Assembly: GCF_000317085.1 (NCBI RefSeq)
Contig: NC_019702.1
Coordinates: forward strand, 1,952,394-2,016,393
DNA from: Synechococcus sp. PCC 7502
GTDB lineage: Bacteria > Cyanobacteriota > Cyanobacteriia > Pseudanabaenales > Pseudanabaenaceae
Length of the DNA stretch: 64,000 nt
Direction of reading: 5' to 3'
The notes under the pieces are model-generated. The model did no database searches and was not told the DNA's origin. It worked only from the letters and a program-made list of their open reading frames with translations. The position numbers and the translations under genes are program-made. Shown here one piece after another: positions 26,430 through 35,955 of this stretch. Position 1 is the stretch's first letter, and each line of letters begins with the position of its first letter.

Positions 26430-27497
26430 ATGTCTTACCCCATAGACGTAAACATCCGCACCGAAAATTCTATGCCTAAACCATCAGAAATTTCTAACTT
26501 GGTAATTATTGGCTCCGGTCCTGCTGGATATACAGCGGCAATTTATGCAGGACGCGCCCGCCTTAATCCCATAGTTTTTGAAGGTTTGAAGATGGGCTTA
26601 CCAGGTGGACAGTTAATGACTACCACAGGTATAGAGAACTTCCCTGGATTTCCCACGGGGATTATGGGACCAGAGCTGATGCGTTTAATGAAAGCCCAAG
26701 CTCAAAACTCTGGAGCAAGACTATGGATGGAAGATGTGATCTCCGTGGATTTTAAGCAGCGTCCATTTACGGTACGATCGGCTGAACGAGAAACTTTAGC
26801 CCACAGTATCATTATTGCGACAGGTGCCACTGCCCAACGCTTACATTTACCCAGTGAAGACCAATTTTGGAATAAAGGGATTTCCGCCTGTGCGATTTGT
26901 GATGGGGGGATTCCCAGATTCAAGGATGTGGAATTGGCAGTGGTTGGTGGTGGAGATACGGCAGCCGAGGAGTCAATTTTTTTAACTAAGTATGCTTCTA
27001 AGGTGCATTTATTAGTGCGAAGCGATCGCCTCAGAGCCAGTAAAGTTATGCAGGAAAGAGTACTTAACCATCCTAAAATTCAAGTGCATTGGCAAACCGT
27101 ACCCACCGATGTTTATGGCAATGACTGGGTTCAAGGCTTAAAACTTAAAAATACTGTTAGTAGTGTGGAGCAAGATTTAACAGTGGGTGGATTATTTTAT
27201 GCGATCGGGCATAAACCCAATACAGCCCTATTTATTGATGCGATCGAGCTTGATCCTACTGGTTATATTGTCACCAAGGGTAAATCTACGGCTACTAATG
27301 TTGAAGGAGTCTATGCTTGTGGAGATGTGCAGGATCATGAATATCGTCAAGCAATTTCTGCCGCAGGAACTGGCTGTATGGCAGCTTTAGAAGCAGAACG
27401 TTGGCTTTCTGGCACAGGCTTACTGCAAGAGTTTCTACCAGTATCCACACCCGAAGAAACCATAGAAAATGATGTTATTGAATTTAGTTTAGGATGA
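26430..27497 (+). CDS. trxB: NADPH-dependent thioredoxin reductase-type flavoprotein (NTR)
   Basis: Flavoprotein of 355 residues that passes electrons from NADPH through FAD and a CxxC pair to thioredoxin. Seen: FAD site [37 protein letters not shown], redox motif CAIC (Cys154, Cys157) followed by DGG, NADPH fold [12 protein letters not shown], and the C-terminal [24 protein letters not shown] and the linker resemble the reductase half of plant and cyanobacterial NTRC, but there is no thioredoxin domain. The usual HRRxxxR phosphate-binding motif reads VRSDRLR, losing one Arg. A start at Met15 (26472) is also possible. TATAAT at 26406-26411 is a likely -10 box. Confidence 0.88.
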   Translation: MSYPIDVNIRTENSMPKPSEISNLVIIGSGPAGYTAAIYAGRARLNPIVFEGLKMGLPGGQLMTTTGIENFPGFPTGIMGPELMRLMKAQAQNSGARLWMEDVISVDFKQRPFTVRSAERETLAHSIIIATGATAQRLHLPSEDQFWNKGISACAICDGGIPRFKDVELAVVGGGDTAAEESIFLTKYASKVHLLVRSDRLRASKVMQERVLNHPKIQVHWQTVPTDVYGNDWVQGLKLKNTVSSVEQDLTVGGLFYAIGHKPNTALFIDAIELDPTGYIVTKGKSTATNVEGVYACGDVQDHEYRQAISAAGTGCMAALEAERWLSGTGLLQEFLPVSTPEETIENDVIEFSLG

Positions 27498-27549
27498 CTG
27501 AGCCTAATTATTTTTCGGGCAGCGTAAATTGCAACTTTGATTGATTTTC

Positions 27550-30549
27550 TCAATGATTTATTTCGTTAAATGTGATCGCAAAGGTTTTAATTTCAAAAGG
27601 TGTAAAAGTACAACTAAATTGAGCCTGATTGTGAGAGATTTCCGATAACGGATGTTCCAACAAATCACACTCACATACAGATTGGATTGATTTAGCAAAA
27701 GTAATAGATTCATTAACAGTTTCTCCGCAGGATTCATAAAATCTCACGATCCAATTCAACCCGATTTTAGATCGCAAGTCAGATTGCTTAAAGGCAGAGA
27801 GAATAATATTACTTGAGGTGTTTTTGATAAAACTAGATATATGAAAAGAGTTATTTTGAATCACTAAAGGATTATTTAATTCATAGCCCAATTGATGAAT
27901 CTTAGCAGCTTGAATATTGCCTTGATGGGGAACTAACCTATAGATAAATTCATGAACTCCTCGATCAGAATTGGGACAGGGAAAATTAGGACTACGCAAT
28001 AAAGATAACCTGATTTGATTGTGCTTAGCATCATAGCCATACTTACAATTATTTAATAGACTTAATCCAACGCCATCCGTACTTATATCTCCCCAAAAAT
28101 GAGCAGGAACCTCAAATTTAGTCTTATCTTTTGTACTGCGGGCGATCGCTCCCATTGGAATATGATAGGTGGCAAAATCAGAGCTAAAACTTAATGGAAT
28201 AGTTGCCTTGACTAAAATATGTTCTTCTTGCCAATCCACCCAATTTCTAATCGTAATATAGGGATTAAAGGCATCCAATTGAATTTCTTGAATAAACGTA
28301 GAATTTTGAAATTTCTTAATAATTTGCCAAGATACCCTAAGATTTCCCGATTCATAGATACTGATTGCTTCAAATTTTAGTCCACTTAATTTTTTATCCT
28401 CATAATTAGGATCAATATTCCACGCATCCCAATACTGTCCTTTATCTTCAAAAAATTCCAATTCACAGTTATTACTTAAAAGATTATTATTAAACCTCTT
28501 ATCATAAATCTGAGATATTTCACCTGTTTTAATATCTAAATCAACTTTAATATATTTGTTTTCGATAGTTGAGTTTGTAATTACTAAATCAGGATTGATA
28601 GTTTGACTAGAACCATCATCTTTAACTAACCTAAACTGAGAACTTCCTAATCCTTCTATATCATTACAGTTAAATATCAGTCCATTTTTAGTTTTTTGTG
28701 TCAATAATAAATCTAAGTTATTATGCTGTTGAATCAAGTAATTATCTGAGCTATCGATTTTTATTTCTATAATTTCACTTCTTACCCAATTACAAAAATT
28801 CCAAATATACAAATCATCATTTTGATTAACCACTTTTGAAATATTAAAAAATTCATTACTTATATTATTAACTTGACCCCAAGTTTGATTGGCATCTATA
28901 AATACTTCATGGATAGAAGTTCCGGGTAAAATATCATGAAATTGATTAAGTAATAAACCTTTCCATGCCTGATCTAATTTAAGTTTAGGGTATTTTTTAT
29001 TTTTAACTAAAGTAGCGATCGCTAAATATTTCTCTAGATTACCTAATAAAATTTCTGATTGGCGACATTGCAGTTTTTGATCAGATTTTGAAGTATATGT
29101 ACCACGATGAAATTCTAAATATAACTCATCATGCCAAGTGGGAATATCAGGATTAGATTGCTTTAACTGCTCAATAAAATCACTAAATTTAGTAGGAATT
29201 AATTTGTAGAATAACTCAGACTCAGACCATTCTCGCCCAAGATTTAACATATCCGCAGTTGGTCCACCACCATGATCTCCAACCCCATAAAGCCAAAGAT
29301 GATCTTTAATATGATGTTTAGCTTCAATATTAGTTGCATAATTAGCGATCGCCACAGGCTCAATGCCTAAACCCAATTCATTACAAAAATAAGTAAAAAT
29401 TTTACTACCATCCAATCCCTGCCACCAAAATACTTGATGCGGAAATTTATTAGTATCATTCCATGTTAATTTTTGGGTAATAAAAGCTGCAAATCCACTT
29501 TTTAGTAATATTTGGGGAAGCTGAAAATTAAAACCAAAAGTATCGGGTAAGAAGGCAATTTTTACATCTTGATTAAATTTATCCAAAAAATATTGTTTGC
29601 CATAAATAATCTGTCGGATTAAAGATTCTCCGCTAGGTAAATTACAATCTGGTTCAACCCACATTCCACCTGTCAGTTCCCATTGATTCTTCCGAACATG
29701 ATCTTGAATTTGGATAAATAATTCTGGATATTCTTGTTCGATCCATTCATAAAATAAGGCTGTAGTTTGATTAAAAATCAATTCTGGATAATGTTTTTGC
29801 AAATCTATAACCGAATTAAATGTGCGGTTTATAACTTCTTTAGTTTCTGCGATCGCCCACAACCAAGCCACATCAATATGAGCATTTCCTAGAATATAAA
29901 TTTTTCGATCTTGAAAGAACTTTGATAATAATTTAACTAGTGATCTCCTAATATTTGCTAGCTGATTAAATATCTGATTATTGATTACACTTGAAAAAAT
30001 TAACTCTAATTCTGATACTATTTGATCTAACTCGAGTTCATACTCAGTAAGTAATGGCAGGTACGCAGAAATTACCCCTAATTCTTCCGATAACTTATAG
30101 GGATCACAGGGTTGATGCGGATATGAAATCACTAGCTCCGACTTCTGTAAGGCTCCTCGATCATGTTTTGGGCTAATTAACCTAATTTCCAGCTTAAAGT
30201 TTTGATCTTCTTGGACATTTTCTGCAAGTAAAAGTCGGCATTTTTGATCAAATAAATCCCCTTCTTGAACCTTAGCTCCATTAATAAATATTTCTACTAA
30301 GGATGCCCACCATATTAGTTTTAATCTGATCGTTGTTCCTGTTATATCTAAATTATTGAAATATTTAGGAACTCTCCATGTTTGGGTTAAATGAATTACA
30401 GCATCACTTTGTTTGAAAATCAGGCTATCTTTTTCACCTATAGGAACTACTTCCTCCCTTAGGTCTTGATGCCAGTTACCAATTAAATTAATCTTTGATA
30501 ATTCCTCAAGCTGACTAATAAGCTTCCCCAGTCTTATGAAAATACTCAC
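27550..30549 (-). CDS. Glycoside hydrolase family 38 alpha-mannosidase
   Basis: A 999-residue retaining alpha-mannosidase. After an N-terminal beta domain (about 1-215) comes the GH38 catalytic domain: GNAHIDVAWLWAIAETKEVI with the zinc-binding His and Asp, then GGMWVEPDCNLPSGESLIRQ, FLPDTFGFNFQLPQIL with the expected nucleophile Asp, and WLYGVGDHGGGPTADML. The middle (NQFHDILPGTSI) and C-terminal beta domains follow. No signal peptide is present, so cytosolic breakdown of mannose-containing glycans or storage oligosaccharides is likely. It begins 5 bp after the PHP gene and is almost certainly in the same operon. Confidence 0.92.
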   Translation of the reverse strand: MSIFIRLGKLISQLEELSKINLIGNWHQDLREEVVPIGEKDSLIFKQSDAVIHLTQTWRVPKYFNNLDITGTTIRLKLIWWASLVEIFINGAKVQEGDLFDQKCRLLLAENVQEDQNFKLEIRLISPKHDRGALQKSELVISYPHQPCDPYKLSEELGVISAYLPLLTEYELELDQIVSELELIFSSVINNQIFNQLANIRRSLVKLLSKFFQDRKIYILGNAHIDVAWLWAIAETKEVINRTFNSVIDLQKHYPELIFNQTTALFYEWIEQEYPELFIQIQDHVRKNQWELTGGMWVEPDCNLPSGESLIRQIIYGKQYFLDKFNQDVKIAFLPDTFGFNFQLPQILLKSGFAAFITQKLTWNDTNKFPHQVFWWQGLDGSKIFTYFCNELGLGIEPVAIANYATNIEAKHHIKDHLWLYGVGDHGGGPTADMLNLGREWSESELFYKLIPTKFSDFIEQLKQSNPDIPTWHDELYLEFHRGTYTSKSDQKLQCRQSEILLGNLEKYLAIATLVKNKKYPKLKLDQAWKGLLLNQFHDILPGTSIHEVFIDANQTWGQVNNISNEFFNISKVVNQNDDLYIWNFCNWVRSEIIEIKIDSSDNYLIQQHNNLDLLLTQKTKNGLIFNCNDIEGLGSSQFRLVKDDGSSQTINPDLVITNSTIENKYIKVDLDIKTGEISQIYDKRFNNNLLSNNCELEFFEDKGQYWDAWNIDPNYEDKKLSGLKFEAISIYESGNLRVSWQIIKKFQNSTFIQEIQLDAFNPYITIRNWVDWQEEHILVKATIPLSFSSDFATYHIPMGAIARSTKDKTKFEVPAHFWGDISTDGVGLSLLNNCKYGYDAKHNQIRLSLLRSPNFPCPNSDRGVHEFIYRLVPHQGNIQAAKIHQLGYELNNPLVIQNNSFHISSFIKNTSSNIILSAFKQSDLRSKIGLNWIVRFYESCGETVNESITFAKSIQSVCECDLLEHPLSEISHNQAQFSCTFTPFEIKTFAITFNEINH

Positions 30550-30554
30550 GGTAA

Positions 30555-31244
30555 TTACAGCCTAGTAGCAATACTAAAACCGTGGGAATCGGTGCCGCAG
30601 GTGTGGAGAAGTTCGTAGCGATCGCCTAATTGTTTAACCTGTTGAGTTTGACGTACACTAGGCTTCCAAGGCATAGAGTTGGTATAGCAATAGTAGGTCT
30701 CAATCCCGTCAATCCCCAAAGCTGCGGCGGCAGGAACTAATTCTTCAGGCGACCGGCGATACCGAGCAGGATGTGCCAAAACCGCAATTCCTCCAGCATT
30801 ATGAATGGAATTAATCACACTTTTTGCCTGATAATCAATACCTGCGGTGGTTTTACCTTGTAAATATGGCTCAATAAAAGGATGAGTTGGATCAAAGCCA
30901 TAGCCTAATATATGCACTTCAGTAAATAGTAAACTGGCGTTAATCTCAATGCCAATATGGAGGTGAGGGAGTTTAGAATTAAGGCTATAACTATGGTTTT
31001 GCTGCAAGATTTGGTGGGCTTGGTAATATCCGTCTACGGTGTGGTGATCGGTAATGGCAATATGGGCAAGATTTAGGTTAATTGCCTGATTCACAACTTC
31101 ATGGGGCTGCATCTGTCCATCGGAGAAAACCGTATGCAGATGAAAATTTAACAAACTAGGACAGCTATGGGCATGTACTGTACCAAAAATTTGTCTAAGC
31201 TTAGTTGCTGTGAGTTGTGGGGATAAGCGAGTTTGACTTATCAT
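30555..31244 (-). CDS. PHP-domain metal-dependent phosphoesterase
   Basis: A 229-residue TIM-barrel-like PHP protein. Metal-binding motifs are complete: FHLHTVFSDGQM (motif 1), AHIAITDHHTVDG (motif 2), HIGIEINASLLFTEVHILGY (motif 3), IAVLAHPARYR and CGTDSHG. Free-standing members act as 3'-5' exonucleases on short oligonucleotides (Trp/YciV type) or other phosphatases. It precedes the alpha-mannosidase by 5 bp, an unusual pairing that hints at dephosphorylation of a sugar phosphate or simple cotranscription. The first ATG is used. Confidence 0.87.
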   Translation of the reverse strand: MISQTRLSPQLTATKLRQIFGTVHAHSCPSLLNFHLHTVFSDGQMQPHEVVNQAINLNLAHIAITDHHTVDGYYQAHQILQQNHSYSLNSKLPHLHIGIEINASLLFTEVHILGYGFDPTHPFIEPYLQGKTTAGIDYQAKSVINSIHNAGGIAVLAHPARYRRSPEELVPAAAALGIDGIETYYCYTNSMPWKPSVRQTQQVKQLGDRYELLHTCGTDSHGFSIATRL

Positions 31245-31467
31245 AAAAAGCCCTGGTGACTGTCAATATATTAACTTATCTTAACTTAGTTAGAGTGTAA
31301 ATTAAGGAAATTAATGGTAACAAGTATTAAATGTCCTGATATGTACTATCCACTATTTAGTCCTAATGTTAGACCAAAAGGGGCTGGCTAAGGGTTCTCC
31401 AATAAAAATTCCCTGCCCAGGTTGTTCTACACTTTTAAAAGTTCAGAGGTGATAAAGTGAGGTAAAA

Positions 31468-32145
31468 ATGAGTCTGTTGCCAAATCTCTCACCCCTATGG
31501 ATTTCTCTCAAGGTGTCTGTGATTGCTACAGTTATTACCTTTTGCCTTGGTGTTGGGGCAGGGTATGGCATGTTTTATTATCGAGGACGAGGGCGATCGC
31601 TAATTAATTCTCTATTCCTAATTCCTTTAGTCTTACCGCCTACGGTTGTGGGATTTATTTTACTTTTGCTATTGGGAAAAAATGGAGTGATCGGGCAACT
31701 AATTTCGCGCTTAGCTATCCAAATTGTTTTTACTTGGTATGGAGCCGTCCTTGCTGCGATCGTGATTGCCTTTCCGTTAATGTACCGAGCATCCCTTGGT
31801 GCCTTTCAGCAGATTGATCCGCTATTACTTGATGCTGCCAGAGTTGAGGGAGCTTCTGAGCTAGAAGTTTTTAGCTATATCGCCTTTCCCTTGGCACTGC
31901 CGGGGATATTATCGGGAACGGTGTTGGCATTTACCCGAGCTTTAGGAGAATTTGGGGCAACTCTGATGCTAGCAGGCAATATTCCCGAACAAACCCAAAC
32001 CATGCCTATGGCAATTTACTTTGCTGTCGAAGCGGGAGAATTTAAAGAAGGAGGTTTTTGGGTAGCTTTAATTCTGTGTATTTCATTGACTGCGGTTTTT
32101 ACCCTTGATTACTTAAATCCAAAATCTAATTCCTATCAAAATTAA
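31468..32145 (+). CDS. modB: Molybdate ABC transporter permease
   Basis: A 225-residue inner-membrane permease of the molybdate/tungstate uptake system. Five to six hydrophobic helices are seen. LNSLFLIPLVLPPTVVGFIL and YRASLGAFQQIDPLLLDAAR then VEGASELEVFSYIAFPLALP form the cytoplasmic EAA loop that contacts the ATPase. RALGEFGATLMLAGNIPEQT is characteristic of ModB. GAGG lies upstream of the ATG. Many cyanobacteria fuse ModB to the ATPase ModC, but here the frame stops after the permease, and neither modA nor modC is nearby. Confidence 0.9.
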   Translation: MSLLPNLSPLWISLKVSVIATVITFCLGVGAGYGMFYYRGRGRSLINSLFLIPLVLPPTVVGFILLLLLGKNGVIGQLISRLAIQIVFTWYGAVLAAIVIAFPLMYRASLGAFQQIDPLLLDAARVEGASELEVFSYIAFPLALPGILSGTVLAFTRALGEFGATLMLAGNIPEQTQTMPMAIYFAVEAGEFKEGGFWVALILCISLTAVFTLDYLNPKSNSYQN

Positions 32146-32221
32146 ATCAATGTGGTTTTAGAATGAAGCTACTAAATCTTTAGTCCCAACTTCATTTCCA
32201 TTTTGGCTTCGAGTATTAACA

Positions 32222-32500
32222 ATGATTAAAATTATTGACCACACTCGTTATAACACCGATACAGCCGTAGTAGTGGCTGTATATACACCTAAACTAGTCT
32301 TAGATAAAACTTCTCAAACTTTGTACGTCACGGCAAAAGGGGCATGGTTTTTAGTAGAGAGAGGTAGAGATGTATTCCTGAAAGAACAAACCTCTACCTT
32401 AACGGTAATGACATCGGATCAAGCCTATGGTTGGCTAGAATCCCATGACTGTATAGATGCGATCGATAGGTATTTTTCAGAACGTATTCAGGATGCCTAG
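32222..32500 (+). CDS. Small protein of unknown function
   Basis: A 92-residue protein. The pattern MIKIIDHTRYNTDTAVVVAV, then TLYVTAKGAWFLVERGRDV and TSDQAYGWLES recalls a small widespread family that starts with INGKRYDTETA and is often found on mobile elements in other bacteria, but I have no name or function for it. It has no membrane segment or signal peptide. It follows modB by 76 bp on the same strand and converges on the cyclophilin gene, 18 bp away. Confidence 0.6.
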   Translation: MIKIIDHTRYNTDTAVVVAVYTPKLVLDKTSQTLYVTAKGAWFLVERGRDVFLKEQTSTLTVMTSDQAYGWLESHDCIDAIDRYFSERIQDA

Positions 32501-32518
32501 GAGCATTAATGAACTGAG

Positions 32519-33649
32519 TTAGGCAGCAGGCTGAACCAAATTTTCCGCCCCTTCAATAATTTTGGCTGAAATAATTTTATCGCCCAGTTTAAGCTTTCTC
32601 AGGACTTCAGTTCCATCCTTGAGATAACCAAATGCCGCATAATTGCCATCAATGAGGTTTAAGCCTGCTGGGGTTAAGTCCGATTCAAATAAGTACAAGA
32701 AAAACTGAGAAGAACCACCGTTTACATCTTCGGCGGGATGTGCCATCGCGATCGTACCAAATGCAGAAAAAGGTAATACTGGAAGTGTCCGAGCTAAGCC
32801 AAGATCACTGAGGGTAAATCCATAGAATGGGACTTCTTTGTCAGGAATTTTAACCTCCATAGGAACAGTCCGCACTTTGCCAGTATTTGGATCAATAAAT
32901 CCATCGGCGGCACCGGGTGGGTCACCTGCTTGGAGGAAATAATCATCATCGGCACGATTAAAGCTGAGTCCGTCATAAAATCCTCTTTGCACTAGATCGG
33001 CAAACTGCCCAGCATTTACGGGGGCATTATAGCCATCCAAAACTATGGTGATCGTACCTTTGGAGGTTTCCAGTTCTACGGTGGCTCTACCTTTCAGTTG
33101 AGGGAGATGGGCGTATGCCTCTGGGACTGTGAAGGGAAATTGGGTGACCATCAGCGCTTCAAGATTACCGACATATTCCAAAGCTTGCTCAACTAGGGGT
33201 TTAACTTTATTCCGCTCTTTGTTGGTGATCGCTTCTTCAAGGGGAGTCAGAGCATCATTTAGCTTTTTCAGGTTTTCCAGTCCTGCGGCTTGATCGGTCA
33301 CATTTGCCAGTAATTTCTGTTGATCCTGAGCCAAAATAGTTTTAACTCGCTTTAAGTCCTTAGCAATGCTATTCCACCGTTTGAGATTGGCTTGGCGAGG
33401 TTGTGCCTCTAGGGTAGTTTGAACTTCACGGATTAACTCATTTTTGATCGGTAAGGCATTGCGTAAAAGAATTCTGGAGTCTTTGATGGCACTATTAGCA
33501 GGCAGTTTTGCTTCTACAGGCTGAGGGCTGATGGTAATAAAAATTGTGATGATCAAGGCGATCGCCACCCATAGCTGAAAAACCCTATGCCCAAATCTAT
33601 GGGAAAAACTATTTGATTGGTAACTGGGATTTAAGTATTTGATTAGCAT
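32519..33649 (-). CDS. CYP38/TLP40-like cyclophilin with PsbQ-like domain
   Basis: A 376-residue predicted periplasmic or thylakoid-lumen protein. The N terminus has a signal segment (WVAIALIITIFITISPQPVEA), followed by an all-helical region (about 50-190) like the PsbQ-like module of plant CYP38/TLP40, which helps assemble and maintain photosystem II. The C-terminal cyclophilin domain (about 195-370) starts ATVELETSKGTITIVLDGYN and contains NAGQFADLVQRGFYDGLSFN. The active-site stretch reads FNRADDDYFLQAGDP, so some isomerase residues differ from active cyclophilins, as in CYP38, which lacks measurable isomerase activity. Confidence 0.88.
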   Translation of the reverse strand: MLIKYLNPSYQSNSFSHRFGHRVFQLWVAIALIITIFITISPQPVEAKLPANSAIKDSRILLRNALPIKNELIREVQTTLEAQPRQANLKRWNSIAKDLKRVKTILAQDQQKLLANVTDQAAGLENLKKLNDALTPLEEAITNKERNKVKPLVEQALEYVGNLEALMVTQFPFTVPEAYAHLPQLKGRATVELETSKGTITIVLDGYNAPVNAGQFADLVQRGFYDGLSFNRADDDYFLQAGDPPGAADGFIDPNTGKVRTVPMEVKIPDKEVPFYGFTLSDLGLARTLPVLPFSAFGTIAMAHPAEDVNGGSSQFFLYLFESDLTPAGLNLIDGNYAAFGYLKDGTEVLRKLKLGDKIISAKIIEGAENLVQPAA

Positions 33650-33765
33650 TCTAAAAATTAGGTTGAAAATTATATGAACTAGATATTTAATTAAATGTTT
33701 AATATTGTCGCTAAATTTACTCTTTACTTAAAATGCTATGGCTGAAGTGGTGCGATCGCAAGTAA

Positions 33766-35148
33766 TTAAGCCACAATCACATCCCGAATTCGTAAACTAG
33801 GGGAGCCACAGCCCACTGCTAAACCATTCTGCCCACCTTTACCACAACCACCAGATTCATCCCAAAAAAAATCATTGGCGATCGCTTCAATATCTCCTAG
33901 GGTTTGAAAGACATTTCCCGATAGGGTGACATCTCGGACAGGCTCTGCAATCTTACCATTCCGAATCATCCACGCCTCCCCTGCGGTAAACGTAAACATT
34001 TCACCGTTGGTCATACCTCCCTGCCAATTTTTGGCATAGACTCCTACGGGAATATCATTAAATAAATCTACCACTGGGGTCATGCCTCTGCCAATCCAAG
34101 TATTTGTCATCCGCACAATGGGCGCATAGTGATAATCTAAGCACCGTGCATTTCCCGTAGGTGCCTCTCCTAATTTCCCTGCGGTTTCACGAGAATGGAG
34201 CCGACCGACTAAAACCCCATCTTTAATTAACTGGGTAGTTGTGGCAGGTACGCCTTCATCATCATAAAAATAGCTACCTCGATGTCCCAAAATCGATGCC
34301 CCATCAAAAATCTGTAAATCCTCTGTGCCGAACCGCCGTCCCAGTGCCATAACTTCTAACAGATCGGGATTTTCATAGATCATATCCGCCTCAGATAAAT
34401 GCCCAAATGCTTCATGCACAAACAACCCTGCTAGCACTGGATCGATGACTACGGTATAAGTGTCACCCTGCACCACGGGTAAGTCCAACGCCGATACTGC
34501 CCGGCTAGCAGCCGATTTTACTTGAGTATCTAGTCCTTCTAAATCTGTAAAAGCCAATCTTGATCCGACGGTTTCTCTGGCAGTTTGTACTACATCCCCT
34601 TTTCTAGCGGTTGCCCCAAAGCGCATTTCTAAGTCACTCCATGCCTGTTCAATTAAAGTGCCTTCGGAGTTAGCAATAATTACAGTTTGAGTGCTGTCGT
34701 TGTAGCTGACTGAGTTACTGACAATTTGATCGGATTGCGATCGCAAAATTTCATCATAGTGAAAACATAGATCACGTTTTTGTGCCAAAGTTGCTTGAAT
34801 GGGAATTATCAAGGACTTTTGATCCCTAACTGGTGCCAAAGGTGCCAAATTATTTTCATCATTACCCACCCATCGTGCCGCAGCGATCGCCTCTTGAACT
34901 CTTAACTCTAGGGTATCTAATTTATTAAAACTGCTTAATCCCCAACCACCACGATGATATGCCCTGACCTGTCCACCCACAGATACACCTGTACTCAGAG
35001 TCTCAACTTTCCCACTCCGCAACAAAATCTCTGTACCTTCCATTGACTCAAGGCGGATTGCCAAAAAATCCACCTGAGATTTATATTTTTGGATCAGTGC
35101 CTCAATGACATCGGGTACCCATTTCTGATTGAAGTTAGAATTCACCAT
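33766..35148 (-). CDS. tldD: Metalloprotease TldD
   Basis: A 460-residue subunit of the TldD-TldE (PmbA) heterodimeric protease, which degrades unfolded peptides and matures some ribosomal peptides. The zinc-binding HExxxH-type motif is present in GLFVHEAFGHLSEAD, with the family motifs YDDEGVPATTTQLIKDGVLV and GNARCLDYHYAPIVRMTNTW. The C-terminal MTNGEMFTFTAGEAWMIRNG is well conserved. The partner gene pmbA/tldE is not in the window. Start ATG at 35148 is the first and agrees with family length. Confidence 0.93.
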   Translation of the reverse strand: MVNSNFNQKWVPDVIEALIQKYKSQVDFLAIRLESMEGTEILLRSGKVETLSTGVSVGGQVRAYHRGGWGLSSFNKLDTLELRVQEAIAAARWVGNDENNLAPLAPVRDQKSLIIPIQATLAQKRDLCFHYDEILRSQSDQIVSNSVSYNDSTQTVIIANSEGTLIEQAWSDLEMRFGATARKGDVVQTARETVGSRLAFTDLEGLDTQVKSAASRAVSALDLPVVQGDTYTVVIDPVLAGLFVHEAFGHLSEADMIYENPDLLEVMALGRRFGTEDLQIFDGASILGHRGSYFYDDEGVPATTTQLIKDGVLVGRLHSRETAGKLGEAPTGNARCLDYHYAPIVRMTNTWIGRGMTPVVDLFNDIPVGVYAKNWQGGMTNGEMFTFTAGEAWMIRNGKIAEPVRDVTLSGNVFQTLGDIEAIANDFFWDESGGCGKGGQNGLAVGCGSPSLRIRDVIVA

Positions 35149-35372
35149 GATTACTAAAATATTTAATCGTTTTTACATCCTAGACTGCAAAGCGAATTTT
35201 AGATATACTGAAAGACCTGAAAAATTTAACCGTTCTTCAACTTGATCTGGCTTTTAATCTGGCTGTTAAGATCAAAAGTTAAGGTTGCGTCAAGGTTCTC
35301 AAAGGTTCTAGGGTCTAAAATACTCAAAATTCAAAATTTTCGCTCTATAAGAAAAACAAAAAGGACAAATCC

Positions 35373-35837
35373 ATGGCAAAAAGTGATGTGCAAGTAATGC
35401 TAACTAAAGATGTGGTCAAATTAGGAAAATTAGGCGACCTAGTTAATGTTGCTCCCGGCTATGCTCAAAACTACCTACTACCTAACGGCTTGGCTGTGCG
35501 TGCTACCGCAGGGATCAATAAGGAAGTAGAAAGACGCAAAGAAAAGGAGCGCCAACGTTTAATTGCCATTCGTCAAGAAGCAGAAGGACGTAAAGCTACC
35601 CTAAGTTCAATTGGGACTTTAATCGTGAAAAAAGCCGTAGGTGACAATAAGTCTTCAATTTTTGGTAGCGTTACAGATCGAGAAGTAGCTCAGCTAATTT
35701 TGGCAAAATCCACCCTTGAAATCGATCGCCGTGAAATCACCGTACCCGACATCAAGCAAGTTGGTACTTATGATGTTGAGATCAAGCTCCATGCTGAGGT
35801 TACTGCCACTGTTAAAGTTCAAGTTGTCCCTGAATAG
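35373..35837 (+). CDS. rplI: 50S ribosomal protein L9
   Basis: A 154-residue large-subunit protein. The N-terminal globular domain, VQVMLTKDVVKLGKLGDLVN then VAPGYAQNYLLPNGLAV, is followed by the long connecting helix (residues about 45-75, rich in Lys, Glu and Arg) and the C-terminal rRNA-binding domain with DNKSSIFGSVTDREVAQLIL. Length fits the family. It is isolated here, without rpsF, rpsR or dnaB. Confidence 0.96.
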   Translation: MAKSDVQVMLTKDVVKLGKLGDLVNVAPGYAQNYLLPNGLAVRATAGINKEVERRKEKERQRLIAIRQEAEGRKATLSSIGTLIVKKAVGDNKSSIFGSVTDREVAQLILAKSTLEIDRREITVPDIKQVGTYDVEIKLHAEVTATVKVQVVPE

Positions 35838-35859
35838 TTAAAGTAATCTAAAAATAGAA

Positions 35860-35880
35860 GGGGTCGGAGGGCAACACCCC
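35860..35880 (+). terminator. Possible terminator of rplI
   Basis: GGGGT (35860-35864) can pair with ACCCC (35876-35880). T-rich sequence follows only after about a dozen bases, so this is a weak candidate. Confidence 0.35.
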
Positions 35881-35955
35881 ACAATGGGTTTTAGTTTTTC
35901 TGCTCTCAAAAAGTTTTTACTTTTCTTTGACCTACCTACTTACTTAAGAGGCTGA

